Origin: Beaufortia kweichowensis
Lineage: Eukaryota; Chordata; Actinopteri; Cypriniformes; Gastromyzontidae
Assembly (NCBI GenBank): GCA_019155185.1
Contig: CM032802.1
Coordinates: 5,618,501 to 5,682,500, forward strand
Direction: 5' to 3'
DNA length: 64,000 nucleotides
The notes under the pieces were generated by a model, which was not told the DNA's origin, did no database searches, and saw only the letters and a list, made by a program, of their open reading frames with translations. This document shows, piece after piece, positions 1-13,312 of the stretch (positions are counted from its first letter, which is position 1; every line of letters starts with the position of its first letter). The position numbers were made by a program, and so were the translations under genes.

Positions 1-1344
1 GAAGCTACTGCGCTTACTGTGGCTGTGCAAAACTTTGTGTCTCTATTTGTAAGTAGAGAAGAAAAGTGGAGTTTATACAGTATACAAGTCTGGGCCTTTT
101 TGGTGGGTCAAATGTTCCCATGTGGCTTAAGGGGTTTTAGAATGGCGCTAAAGGGATGGACAGTTACAAATCATTTGGCCCATCGGTTTTTCATCTAGCT
201 CTTTCCTGTATCTGTTTTCTATCCGCTTAAAGGCAAATAACCAAAACTGGACATGTCTGATGCCGTTTCATTTTGAGAATGTGTTTTTGTTTATTGTCCA
301 TCAGTGCTTTTCATTTAGCATTTCTATTGCTTTGAGCAGAAGGTTTGTGAGATATACACAAAGGAAACTAAGTGTTGAGAAAATGGCAGCGTGTTATACT
401 CTGTGCTGCCAAGAATTGAGATTACCAGACTGATAATGGAACAGATTCACATCACACCAATAGCAAGAGATGTAATTTCCATGCAAATATCTTCTAGAAA
501 AAAAACGGTACGCCAATCAATTTCCCACATTCCTCTCCCCCTTCCTTTGCTCTTTCCAAACTTCACTATTTTCTTAGATTTTTCATGTTCATTCCACAAC
601 CACTGAAAACCGGTGCCGGACATTACCTTGTTGGCCTTTTTTTGTGGCGAGTACAGTTTGCTGTCGTGATTTTGTGAGACTGCTTGTCCTTTCGTTTCAT
701 CCACTTCGCTGCTTTGCGGGGATACAGATGGCTGCGATAGCAGTCACATTTGGATTGCTCAAGCCCTGATCGTATGCCAAGCAGTGCGACAACCCCATTA
801 ATCTTCCTTATCAGTATGGCAGTTAGAGCTAAGTCCCCTGTACTGTGTACTTTGCATGGGGCCACCACTCACCAATAGAGGTAGAATAAAGCTCCCCGCA
901 CTGATTTAGCACCGCCTCTGAATTACAGCTAGTGTCACCCCTGCAGAATGGACATTCCCCTTGCTTCTGGTCTCGACCTCTCTGTTATTGTATTTCTTTC
1001 AAAACACTTTCTGCAGTCCTTAAACCAATGGCTTGACAATTTCGTAATTGTGTTGGGCGATAAGAAGCTAATTAACTTATAGAAGATGCCTTATCGTCTC
1101 CGCCGCTCCACGCTAGCCAATGAATGACCTTGATAAAATCTGCCCAAGTGCTTGTTGAGTTTCTCAAGCTCTGTGTGTTGGTGAAGCCATTGATATCCTA
1201 CTGTTTGTCAGCACGAGCGGGAAATGATTAATTACATTGAGGGATACAGGATGGGAGAAGATGAGTTTGATCTTGGGTTGGGGTTGGGTAAGCTCTGGAG
1301 GGAATATTGAGGCTTCTGATGTGAATTTGATGAAAAAGACATAT
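1..1344. other. Intergenic, nothing recognised
   Basis: AT-rich single-copy-looking sequence with no exon-like segment, RNA gene or repeat that I recognise. The short open frames on both strands here have no recognisable protein features. Confidence 0.5.
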
Positions 1345-1348
1345 TTAA

Positions 1349-1649
1349 CCTGTTAACTGTCACTGTTGAAACACTGAGGTTATTTTACTATCCACTTTAG
1401 TATTTCATTGAATTCTAGTTAAATTCTAATCTAATTGTGACAAACTACAGTGTAATTGATGGAAAGGTTGAAGACCTTTAAAATAAATATAAGAAAAAAA
1501 AATATATATATGTATATATATATACTTTTATAACAATAAACACACAAAAAATATATAAAATGTTATTTTTAAAAATTATGAAAACGGAGAGAGAAAAAAA
1601 GTAGTTTGGATGGAGAATTTTCATGTGTAGCTCAGGGACAGTTATCAGG
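1349..1649 (-). mobile_element. TTAA-flanked MITE, family A copy 1 (inverted relative to copies 2 and 3)
   Basis: A 301-bp element flanked by TTAA on both sides (1345-1348 and 1650-1653). It starts CCTGTTAACTGTCAC and ends with the near-complement ACAGTTATCAGG. Its reverse complement aligns along its whole length with the elements at 46942-47234 and 54082-54380, including the internal blocks TTATTTTACTA, GAATTCTA and ATAACAATAAACA. An (AT)n expansion has grown inside this copy near 1500-1525. It has no coding capacity. TTAA duplications with CC-starting ends are typical of piggyBac-type transposition, so a piggyBac-mobilised MITE is inferred; I cannot name the family. Confidence 0.8.
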
Positions 1650-1667
1650 TTAAGCACAGTTAGCTCA

Positions 1668-1785
1668 AACCAGCTTTAGTTGGCCTTCCAGTCTGGTCTT
1701 TTGGCTGGTGTCAGGTGGATTTTGGGCACTTTTTAGCAAGTAACACTGACAAACCAGCTGGCCAGTTAAAACATGGATTTAGATA
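1668..1785. repeat. CCAGC/GCTGG-rich dispersed repeat fragment
   Basis: Imperfect alternation of ACCAGC, GCTGG and TGGCC words. It resembles a diverged fish repeat built from such motifs. A second, better-preserved piece lies at about 49860-50030. Confidence 0.4.
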
Positions 1786-2397
1786 TCATGCTCACCACAG
1801 CAAGGTCAGTGATAATGGGTGAACCTTGTGTGTAATGTAAGAATCATTAGAACTAAATAAACTAATTTTTCGTTCCTAGTAGAGGCGAAAGCTGCAGAGA
1901 TCAAACCTACGCAGGCCACACTGTGCCAATGGTGCTTCACACAACAGATTTCCTCTGATAGTTTTGTTTGCTGAATATATTGGGATTCTGCTGTCCATGC
2001 AGGAAATATATCTTTGTCTGCGGTTTCGGGCTGTCTTGTTCAACGCCCTACAGCTTGGCTAGCTGAGCTAGCACAGGAAGGCCGGAAATAAAGGACCATT
2101 TGTTTTAGTTAAGACTACCACACAGGACAGCCATGACACAGAGCTGGACCTAAATAGCATTTCAGCTGTGAAGACAGGTTTCAGGTATTTTTCACCAGCC
2201 ACTAGGGGTTTTGTTTGCAGTGACCTGAATGATGCTCTTTTTCACCTGAAAAGCAGAGAGCAGATGCTAGCTAAATGAGGAAAATCATTCCAGGTGCATT
2301 TTGGCAGTCTGTCCTCAAAGGCCATCTTGTGGCCACTCCCAGTTTCTTTTGTATGGAATAATATCATGCATTAGAAATCAGAATCGATTCAGAAACC

Positions 2398-2631
2398 TTA
2401 AGCTGCAGTTCGTAATTTGCGTCTGTGTTGTCATCTTAGTTTAAAATGTAAATTGCACATACCTTTTTCTTTATGTGCTTTGAAATGACGTCAAAGTGAT
2501 GCAAATTCATACTTAATAGCCCAAATTATAAATGTTTCTTTTTAGCTAACCATTGTGAATCGGGGTTAAGGAGACAGTTTTAAAAGTAACTGATTTTTTT
2601 TAACCAAAAAGGTTACAGATTTCAGCCCTAA
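2398..2631 (+). mobile_element. Dispersed TIR element, family B copy 1
   Basis: A 234-bp element opening TTAAGCTGCAGTTCGTAA and closing with TTACAGATTTCAGCCCTAA, which are imperfect inverted ends. The interior (TTTAAAATGTAAATTGCA, then GGGGTTAAGGAGACAGTTTT) matches in order the elements at 16241-16452, 16640-16874 and about 26990-27215. It is noncoding. I recall similar elements as abundant in cyprinid genomes but cannot give a family name. Confidence 0.6.
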
Positions 2632-2969
2632 TTTAGCAAGATCGGTCACATTTTCCTTGAAAATTGTTGAAAATTTTACATGCAGTTACAAACCTGAATG
2701 ACAACCATATTCAAAAGCCAAATTGACTTATATTAAGCATGAGCTCAGGTAACAAATGCTGTATATTACCTCAAGGTGTCACGCAACAAACTGTCATGCA
2801 TACAATATCATATGCACATTTGTGTCTCATCTGTTTTGCATGTTTCACATTGGGTAAATCTGAGTGATGTGAGCATGAGTCACAAGTCTTCCTCACATCA
2901 GTTTTATGGTCTGGGTCTGAGCCATATGCCGTGCTTCACACTCACTGCAGAAAAAGCCACAGTCACTTA

Positions 2970-3275
2970 ATTAAGATTTGACGGATGAACTCGCACCTTG
3001 ATGAGACTTGTTTATTAAATGTCGTGTTAATTGTGAAAAACTTTCTGACGTTGTGGAAGTCATCATTTCTGATATTTACTTTCCGATATTGACGTCACTG
3101 ACCATATGGTTGCAGATGTTATTCAAAGCTGTGAGAGGAAAGCAGAACAGAACAGAAGAAAATCTTGCGGTTGGTTATTTGTTCTTTCAGGCCACACCTG
3201 TAATCTGATGTCTGAACAGAACAATTCCACAGTCACACCTGTTAGTAAATACGATTGTCAGTCTGATTGAATATA
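2970..3275 (+). repeat. Dispersed repeat family C, copy 1
   Basis: The segment with GAACTCGCACCTTGATGAG followed by CTTGTTTATTAAATGTC is repeated near the far end of the window (63258-63450). A later shared block is AGTCACACCTG followed by TTGTCA. There is no coding potential. It is a diverged interspersed repeat of unknown class. Confidence 0.55.
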
Positions 3276-3508
3276 GCTGATGTCTCATTTACAAGGAAGC
3301 TTTTAAGTGACATATTGCTTATTTGGCAGCTTTCTAATCTGCTTCTAATTACACAGGATGGTTAGAAGCTCCTGGCTGGACTTTGTCCATGATGAATAAG
3401 ATGAGTTGAGAGGAAGAAAAATGAGACCAAGTCATCTAATGACCTGAATTCTTCTGGCCATTTCATCTCATTAACTACACGCATGCATAAAAAGATATAA
3501 AACCCAAA

Positions 3509-3535
3509 GAAAGAGAGAAAGAAAGAAAGAAAGAC
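3509..3535. repeat. (GAAA)n microsatellite
   Basis: Short run of GAAA/AGAG units. Confidence 0.7.
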
Positions 3536-3640
3536 ATTCTACCACTGGTTAAGATTAAGTTTTAAGGGTCGAGATGAATGAAAAGGTTATCATATTTTCA
3601 TCTAAATCTATATCATCTATGTTCTCAAAAATCTTGTACA

Positions 3641-3742
3641 TCTCGCTTTCTCGCTCTCTCTCTCTCGCTCGCTCGCTCTCTCTCTCTCTTTCACTCTCTC
3701 TCTCGCTCTCTCTTGCTCTCCCTCCCTCTTCCTTTTTTTTTT
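3641..3742. repeat. (TC)n-rich low-complexity tract
   Basis: About 90 bp of TC dinucleotides interrupted by CGCTC units, ending in a poly-T run. The Ser/Leu-rich and Arg/Glu-rich open frames across it are products of the dinucleotide repeat and are not genes. Confidence 0.9.
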
Positions 3743-5002
3743 TAGAATGGATTTGGTCCTTTTTATACCACAGCTTCTCGTTTTCTTTCATTAGCAACTG
3801 TACAAGCTGAGCGCTGAGACCGACAATACTGCTCATTTATTCTGCAGGCTCATCTTATAGCCTCTTACCGAAGGAGTCAATCACTGCCAATCAATTAACT
3901 GATACTGTTAGGTTAACACGAGCGATACGCTGACACCACTGGAGCTTTTCAAAATGCTTGTTTCTTTCAACTGAGGTCACAGTGAGTTGTGAACTTTCAA
4001 ACCATGAGCTGAGATTGGCCCAGTAAAGGTTTACCTTACAGGGGACTAAATAGCACTGCCTCTCCTTAAGAAGTCTAAGTAAGACCAGGGGATGGCTCGG
4101 GTTTTAATGGAAAAATATTGACAGATGAGTTAAACGGCACAAGTTAAAATCATAAGCAGATGAAGTCTATTGATTTTGAGTTGATGTTCCTTTCGAACAA
4201 TCCAATGCTTGGGTATGCTCACACACACATACATTATTGCCGTCTCTCTCTCTCTCTTGTTTGCTCTCAGGCCAATATAGACAGCCTTACACACACACAC
4301 CAATGCACAAACATCCCCAAGTTGAATTTGAACACACATTAATCATGCTATGCATTACAACTCCATAGAGAAAACAGAAGACACAAATACAGTCTGCCTC
4401 TTTCCCATGCACTTTCTTTCCAAATAATATTGATACAGACTTGATAAAGTGGTTCTGTCAAAATGTATTACCCTCCTTGCTGTTTAGATGCTATAAATCA
4501 CTTAAATGCATTATACAGTTTGCATTACTAATGCTACAGGCTTATCATTTCATGCAAACACTGCAGTTGTTCTGGCAAAAAAGATCTGCCAAACTCTAAG
4601 TAAAAAGAAATACTGATCTAAACCCTCATCTTGTACACCAGCCATGTCCATCAGCCCTGTCTCAGATGCGTCCTTGTGGACAGGTGTACATAGGCTTCAA
4701 AAACAGCCTGTTGCAGATCACTCAAATTATATTGTTGTAAGCTCTTGTGACCACTTTGTATGTGTATGTGTAGAACTCCAATCTGTCCAGGTGCGTCACG
4801 CATCAAAAGATTGTTTACTCGCCTGTCAATCAAAACACTGATTCTCAATAAGAGGTCTGCAGACCCCTGGTGGTTAATGACACAGTTGCAAGGGACAGAT
4901 AGAAAAAATGTGTAGGTGTAATACATAATTTATGTATTATAAATCACACTTGCATGTTCTTTGCAAGTATGTCATGTAAAACATGATCTTTTTTTCCTGC
5001 AG

Positions 5003-5048
5003 ATGAATGGCTGGCTGGACCCGTGGGCCCTTTTCCTGCATTAAACAG
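5003..5048 (+). other. Exon-like segment (candidate, unassigned transcript)
   Basis: A pyrimidine-rich stretch ending in TTTTTTTCCTGCAG is followed by 46 nt and the donor CAG/GTACGG. Only one frame is open (EWLAGPVGPFPALN). This frame continues without a stop when joined to the other exon-like segment at 20560-20624, giving 36 codons together. I do not recognise the peptide. It could be an exon of an upstream gene or lncRNA, or a chance match to splice signals. Confidence 0.25.
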
Positions 5049-6671
5049 GTACGGATCTACATTCAGATACAGTGTATAATTCATACGGGAGATTTAATGT
5101 CCACATGTACTGTTTGAGCACCTAGTTTTCTCCTGTTAATAATGTTGTCTTGACTTAACTGGAGGCATTTGGTATCATGCAGCACCGCGTTGACTTAAAG
5201 TTGTCTGGAAGCGTCAAAGCAGCAAGTCACCAGAGACTACACTTCAGTAACCGTAAGATGGCTGAAAAACTTTACATCCCACTAATTTCCAATGGGACTC
5301 TGTTGGTATTAAAATAAACTCTGCATTGGCTATTTTGGAATATTTTTAAGTAAAATTAGTATTGCAACTGTAGTATGAACATCTCTTTGAAAAAAGGTGT
5401 AAATTATATGTCTCACCTGATCACTTGTGATTAGATCACAAAGTTAATCTTACTAGGTGTAAGATCAGGAGAATGATTTTTTTTTTAAATGGCCTTCATA
5501 TGTTCTTGCATTCGTGGACTAGATAGAAATATATGTTGTAATAGCAGCGGGCTAGAGAAACTAGATCGATCAATTCTTTAATCTTGGTACCTGAACCACA
5601 AAGCTACAATCAAGATATATTTGTTAGTGTACACAGAAAATGTGATCAAAGAGGCAAGTAAATAAAGGCGTTGTAAACTCTGTGAGCCGAAACCGATAAG
5701 AATAGCTGTTTGATGTGCGTTCTCTGCACGTCCTCTCGCATTTAGTGCTCTGTAATCAGCCCTCTAAGTCACGTACTTTATGAAAAAAAATCGCTAAAGT
5801 GCTGAGAATTTGAATTTCTGCTTCAAGGCTCACTGTTAATCTAAGGCCTGATAGAATTAATCATAAAATAATATAAAATGAAATTAAAAAGCTGCTTAAT
5901 TTATAGATTATATACATAGCTATCACGGATAAATTAACTGTGGCACTTGTGCCTAATCTAATTTTACACATGGACAAATATGTTTGACTGGGGTCTGCTA
6001 GTGGAGCAGAACTATTTAAAGCCACCAGAGGAGATTTGGGTATACTGAAGAAGCAAGACCTTCTACGTTTTTGTAAAGATAAAGCGGCGTATTATCAAAT
6101 ATTATCAATTATATCATCTAAAGCGAAGTGAAAGCAATCTGCTATGGTACTGTTGTTATTCAAGTGCCTTGATATCATTTTGATAGCTTTATATTCACGG
6201 TTAAAAAGGCTTTAGCAATTTACCTTTATTGAAAAGTTATTTCTTAAAGGTGCAATTATTATAAAGATTTTACACTTAAAGAAATTAATTGCAAATATAT
6301 AAAACTCCTCTCATATATGTGGCCTACTAGAAGTTGTTTTACTGCATTCTACAATGTATTTTGCAATGATTACACTGTGCCTGAATTTCAGACAGGTCTT
6401 ATTGTGCAGTACATGATTATAATCTTGTTTACTGTAAATGAACATGCGTTCATACTGGCCATTGCATGAAAAATGATCAAATTCAGGCTATAACTTGCAT
6501 TCAGGCTATAATCTTACATGCAGTCAGTCATCAGACACTGTGCCATACTGAATGTGTGCATTAAGAGATAACAGCCACAGCGCTGCAGGACAATAAATCA
6601 GCTGTGTGCTGTTTATATTTAGATATAGATGATACAAACCATAGCCTAAGAATAAATGCTTTAATATATAT

Positions 6672-6864
<193 letters not shown>

Positions 6865-8071
6865 GAGATACATCCACTCTGTAAAAACTTTAGCCACATG
6901 ATGTGTTTGGTTATTTTGATATTACATCTAAACATAGTAATTTAGTTTATTATATAGTTTATTTTTTATAGTCAAAATATACCAGTAATTTCCTTCTATT
7001 TCTATTTGTGTTGTTGTAAGTTCTGTAAGTTGTAAGAATCTGTAAGTTATTTCAGACTTTTTACCTGTAGTCTGTGTATGTATTTTGTGACCTTGTGATA
7101 TAAACATTAATTTAATTAATTACATGATAGGCTGATTCATTTATCAGATTTGGTATACCTCTACATGGCATTTTAAGGCTATAATCTGTTTTATTTAATT
7201 CTGTGTCCTTACACGCTGCTTATGCCTGTTTCTTTGGATGGAAGTGATGCTTTAGTAGGTTTGCTTTCTGTCTTTATATTTCTAGGTCGCTAATCAAATG
7301 TCACATTGACAGTGTTAACTCCTTTTGTACAAAAGGTCAGATTTCTCTGCTTCCAGTAAAGGTGGAAATCATTTTAATTTTACTAAAAGTAACCCAGTCT
7401 GTGTACCATTAAATCTATATTTCTGTAATAGAAAATCCACATGAACTGTGACCTATCTCTAGACACGTTGAGCTCTCGCTGTCATGCAAGATAATACAAG
7501 ATTGATTTTGGCATATGTTGCGTCCCAATCCTCTTTTCACTCCCTGTTATTTTCTGTCACTATCTCTATTAGTTTACAGTGTAAATATAATGTATAACAT
7601 TTTAAAGACACCAATGCAAAATGACATGTAACACCCTCGAGACGTAAATGCACACATCCATGATCCCATTCACACAAACATGTCAACATTGATCTGTCCA
7701 CAAAATGTCCTCTTAAAGTGATGTGTTTGTGTCTTCACCTTGAGTCATGGCTGGACAGCCGCCAACACACTTTCAGCCAATTTGCGTCACACTAACAGTG
7801 TGCTGTGTTTTCTTAACTGGATTGTCACAATGGTGGGCTATTTAAACAGAGTGTCTTTAAATTGCAGGCTAACACACAGAACGCTCAATGGACGCCTACG
7901 AGACTTGGTGGCACATTTATGGGCCGCTTTCAGACTATGAAATTAGATGCTTTGGGTATGGGATGTGTTCAACTTGAAACATAATTTGGATTGTTTGATC
8001 AGAATTTGCATTAGATTGTATGTACTGAACAAAAGCCTTGTAACTGCTTGTATACACAGAGAATTTCACTT

Positions 8072-8268
8072 TATTACAGGGTGCTTCCGAAATACTTGAT
8101 TCTGATTGGCCAGTTGCAACATTCAAAAACAGGTACAGGTATGTTATTCCCTGTCGCTCCAAACTAATAACACAGGGTCATCAGCTTTACATCACAGTCC
8201 TGAAATTTTATTACAGTATGTTGAAACTGACCAATCAGAATCAAGTATTTCAAATCGCAATGTAATAT
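8072..8268. mobile_element. Foldback/MITE-like element with 32-nt arms
   Basis: Left arm 8089-8120 (GAAATACTTGATTCTGATTG...) is the reverse complement of the right arm 8220-8251 at 30 of 32 positions. Weaker complementarity extends outwards (TATTACA at 8072-8078 against TGTAATA at 8261-8267). The roughly 100-bp interior is noncoding. It resembles short hairpin transposons of cyprinids; family not named. Confidence 0.7.
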
Positions 8269-9664
8269 TCTGCGATAGCGGCTGGCTGTACAATAATACC
8301 TTACTTATCCTTTCCCCCCTCTGAATGTCCTAGAAAATATTCATATTTCACGAAACTCAATTAAGCTGGCTGTTTTAAAAGACTGTATTATAGAGCATAG
8401 TAACACCAATCTATGACCCGGTTTTGAGCCTTACCTCAGCATAACCCGAATTTACAGCCTCTCGGATCATCAGCGCTTTTCGCCTGCTTCTAAAGAATTC
8501 GCTTTTACGTCAAGCCAAGATAACAATCCACTGATAACAGCCCTGCGCATGCAGAAACGCATGCAGCATGCTGATTCCCATTCAGCACGTGGAATGTCAT
8601 GCTCCATACGCAGATCTGCTCTGGAACCCAAAGCCTTAAACTCTCATCAGGAACAACATTAGCACATAAAACAGAATTAGCTGATATTGTGATATCTGTA
8701 TGATATAGATGTAATAATAGTGGACGGCTTGTTTTGAGCCCGCAAGATGTTGATGCACGCAGTGATTTGTATTTCCTCTCTCTCGCTCAAGGAACGGTTT
8801 CTGTTAGTAGTGGCCTAAAAACACAAACAGAGCAAAGCAGAGTCCGCATTATTCATTCAGCTTTTCGCATGCATAATGGAACAGCTTAATATATATTCAG
8901 TCACGCTGGTATTTCTAAAAGCTGTTAGATTAAAATGAGTCTGAAAATCAATGTTGATCTATTTTTAATAATAGGAAGGAACATGAGTTTACATAAATAG
9001 GAACGGGCGTTGTGTTTGCTAAGTCCTTTGGCAAATTTGTGCAGAAAATATTGGATTTGGCACATGGGTTAGAATACAGGTCAGTATATCATTGACAGTA
9101 TGATAAAAACTGAGTAGTTTTAAAGAAAGACTAGGGCTCACAAAGTTCTTCACAGATTCTATAGCACGTCTAGCGCCCAAATGCTTATGCAAAGAGTTTT
9201 GTACGAGCACAATGTAAAAGAGTTCACCCTTCATTTCAGCTGACAACTGCTCCGGTTAATATACAATATACTCTATGATAATGGAGAATATGTTCATGAC
9301 TGAATCCTTCACCATGTCAAACTTTTAACTTCTGTGTGCTGTTTAAAGACGTGTCTTGACAGGCAAAAGAAGAGAATGGTGCGTTTAGACAGCCCATCTC
9401 CATCGAAATGTAAATTCTGTTTAGGGCATTTTTCATTTGAAGAAAGTACGGAAGACAGCGGCGCTCAAATCATCATGAGCTGTACAGTGATGGTGTAATA
9501 ATTACAGACGTGTCAGATAAGTTATTCTGAGCGCTATGAATTAAATGCAACCATCAAAACCCTGGTGCACTCTTATGGTTACATTTCACGTCTTTTTATC
9601 CTGGGATTATAATTGGTCCTGGGTAGTTGCGTTCACTATAATTGAGAGTTTGCTATACACTTTT

Positions 9665-9750
9665 TGTTAGTCGTGCAAAGGCCATGGGATCCAATGCAGA
9701 TTAAATGCACTGTCTGGTGCTTTGGATAAAATGCATAAATGCAAAAGTAA
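9665..9750 (+). mobile_element. Degenerate SINE relic
   Basis: The order GTGCAAAGGCCATGGGATCC, then ATGCACTGT, then CTTTGGATAAAATGCATAAATG resembles fish tRNA-related SINEs, in which a B-box-like segment is followed by the tail GCTTTGGATAAAAGCGTCTG. Only the 3' half is visible. Assignment is from memory of the consensus. Confidence 0.45.
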
Positions 9751-12700
9751 AACAGGATACAGTATGAATGAGGTTAATAGTGTTGATTAGAGAAGCAGTG
9801 CATGCAAAAAACATGGAACCTGGAAAAATCTTTTCTTTTTATCTACTTTTGGAAATTGTTTTTTATCTTTAGATTCACTACAAAAATCATTTTATCACTT
9901 AAGTTAATACATCGGCCATCACTGTTTTCAACAGCCAAATCTCAACTCAGCAACTACAGTATATAAGCTGTATTAAAATTTAATGAATTAAGCACTTAAG
10001 GCACTTCATGACTGCTTGTCTAGTGTTAAACAACTTTCCATAATGAGCATCACATTGTTTCATGACTTTGGCACTGCAATTTAGAGCTAATCCTGCTCAG
10101 TTTCATAACACAAGGTTAAAAGTGTACAACTTCAAGCATGAAACGTTGCTTTAACCTGGGGTTTAAAAAAGCATTTACCCGGGGTTAAGTGCACTGTGAA
10201 AAGCCTCATGGTGACATGGGGCCAAAAGAGCCTTATGCAAGTCTATCTTCATTTACATAATTTAACTTCCGGCGATGCCCTGAGAACAGAAAGTAGTTTT
10301 GTGGAAATGTGTTCCTACTGAGGTTCACATAACAGAACTGTGAAACATGAGTTTTACAGAGTGCTGGTTGTTCATAGAGAAGGAGGAAAATTGCAACATT
10401 TCAGTGTTTTAACAATCATCGCTCTGTGTGAACAATATGAACCAGTTTTCCAAGAAATTGTTACTTTGTCAGCCAAAAGGAAGGTTCTAATCAAAAGTAA
10501 AGTTGTTTGCAGCAGCAACTCTTTGTTGTTTGGGTTGTCTTTTATCACATTTTTAAACCCATCCCATAGAAGAGAAGTGGTCATCTTTCTGGCAGCTTTT
10601 TCAATGATTAGAGAGGAGCCAAACCCAGGCAATACAACAGGTCAGCAGATAGTGCCATCAACAAACCGATGTGTTGACTTAAAATAGCCTCTCCAGTCTA
10701 GACAAATTGTCCTAGTTTTTCAGGCTTCCTGATTCTAAATGATGTCTAATGGTGATTTCAGTGTGTGTGTGTTTTTCAGCTGGCCTCTACAAAGGCTCCT
10801 ATCTCCAAAACGAGAGCTTGTGGACTCATTAGGAGTCTGTTTGTCCTGTTTGTTTCACTGGTTTTCATATCGTTTTATTTTATTCCTTTATCTGTTGTTT
10901 TTTTCGCACTCGCATAGTCTGAAACCCATATTTACTTTGATATTCATGGCATGGCCCGCTGTTGCTCTGAGCAATCCATAAATATGACAACAAAATATGG
11001 TGGTAGAAAAGGCAAATGCATAATCTGTGAAACATGCAGTGGGTGTAAATTTCTAAACCAACAGTAAGTTGAGAGCAAACTGAGAACACTCTTAGATTTG
11101 CCTTAATCATTAAAAAAAATCAGCCAGACCAATTGATTTAAACAGTTCCGTTCACATTTTTTATGGCTCTCTTAGTGTCCGTTTTATATTTTGAAAGCAT
11201 AACAAAGTTGACATTTAAATGACACTAAATAACTAAAATACAACTTTGCTTGCATGTGATTAGTGATCTAGCAATAATGTATTGTAATTTTACATCATAA
11301 TTGTCCTTGTTTTATGTTCTCATAAATATGTTTATTTCCAGGACTAAATGGAAAACCACAGATTTGCATTTTCTTCTCACACTTTAATGTTAAGACAAGT
11401 TATTCCACATAAAACAATCTTTGTAGTTAAATCTTAATTTTTTATGCTCCACTAGACATAAATGACGTTTTTAATTATGGTTCTGTTTGCTCTTTACTTG
11501 CAACAACATTTACATACAAAACCTGTCAAAATGACTTGCAAACAAGATTTAAATATGATTAGAATAAACATACCCAAGTTTATGTACCCAATCTGGAGCA
11601 CAAATAATGCAGATGAAGTGGCTTGCAGTTTGACAACCTTTGCATTTATTTAATGCCGTTCATATGACTAATCCTGCAACAATGTCAACATTACGTAAAC
11701 TCAGACTGGCAAGATTATTAATCGCATTAGATTTTATGTCGAAATATTGCCGTGGTGTACCTGTTGCATAAAACGTGAGTGTTTTTCTTTCTTAGGCCAA
11801 AGATGAGAGATCGAGAAGCTGATTCTAAAGGAATGTGAGATCACACTCGTTCAGTGGCCATGTGTTTGTGCCCACATGCTGAACAGAGTTATTAAACACT
11901 AGCACATGTTGCTTTCTCTATTCATGTGCAATGCAAACAAATCTGTCATTTATTTCTCTAATGTTGCTGCTGTTGATCGTGCATACTACATGTGCTTATG
12001 CAGTTTAAAAGTAGTCCCTTTTTTAAAGGGAAAACTGTGGACTTGGCAACCCTGGATCACAGGGTCTCGCATCATTCCAATATTGCAGACGGCGCACATA
12101 TAGTGGTCCATATTTATCCATATCTGTGTATAATGAGACTGTAGCATCTAGAAATCCTGAATCTGGGTATTTAATGTAATATTGATATTGAATATTGATG
12201 ATTTTGTCGTTTTGTGACGAGCCTTAGCAGTGTCAAGAGTGGCTCATATGTGTTCTCAAAGCATTTGCCAATACCAATCAAGTCTCTCAGACATTAAACC
12301 ACAGTGAATAACCAGCTTTTAGAAGCAAAACAGTATCGACAGTGTTCCCTAATGCAGCTGCAGTATGCAGATCTGCCTTTATAAGTACATTAAGTCCCAG
12401 ACCCTTCAGTCAAACCAGCAGACATTCTTTGATCTTACATTACTTCTGATATCAGGATAATCGTGTTAGGACTGAATGTAGCTCTTTCATCCCTAACAAA
12501 GACAGCAAATTTTTTTCCACTTTATATTCATCTGTGTTTCTTTCATTGCAGATCCATCAGTGTCATAATGGCTACAGTTCACAGTGTACCACGTAACGCT
12601 TTGTTACAATTTTTCTGGTACTGTCCCAAAAGGCACCAAAGCCCAGCGGTCCTCCTACAGTCTAGACTGTGGTGACGTCAGCAAGTCAATTGGCGTGTGC

Positions 12701-13235
12701 AGGTTATAGAAGTCTGTATTTGGGTTTTAATCTGCTTGCTTTTGTTTTTCAATTTTACAAATTTATTGGCAGAATTCTTTGATGTAAAGGATCTAAACTC
12801 ACAGATCCCTAAAATTTAACATTAACTGTGACATTTGGTACACAAACATATATATTAAGACTGTTACACTGTGTTAAAATATACCATGATATGGCATAAC
12901 TGGGTATAACAGTGGGAAGTGTTAAAGTTGTACAAGGTTACGCTGTAACTTTAAACATTTAGTTTTTGAAACAAAAGGATTTTAAACGTAAGGTGTGTCA
13001 TTTCACTAGCATCACCATACAACATTGCAGAAATAACTAAAAAAGAAAAGCCTGTCAAGATGAGCTTTGAATTTTGATTTGACAAAAGTCTGAATTTTCC
13101 AAAGCTTGATGGGTAGTTTGAAGTTTGAAGGTTATTTAAGACGTATGTACTTGGAATACGTTGGCAGTTTTCGGAAACGATGAATTTTCAAGGTCTTTAG
13201 GCCTTGCTAAATATTTGGTAAGATGTTCTATGGTG

Positions 13236-13312
13236 TTTTCAGGCAGTTGTTCTGTGTTCTGGCTGGTTGCTAGGGTGTTACTAGGGTATTTTATGAATGT
13301 AGGGTCACTGGC
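13236..13312 (+). repeat. GTTGCTAGGGTGTT-type repeat fragment
   Basis: Contains GGCTGGTTGCTAGGGTGTTA then CTAGGGTATTTT, a degenerate array of TGCTAGGGT words. It resembles a minisatellite-like repeat frequent in cyprinids. Confidence 0.4.

Noticed and set aside
2321..2332. CTCF-like word (CCACAAGATGGC on the minus strand)
   Set aside because: A single short imperfect match is expected by chance in 64 kb; no supporting context.
10340..10687. 115-codon plus-strand frame
   Set aside because: Starts at GTG and has no recognisable motif. Several frames of this length are expected by chance in 64 kb of this composition.
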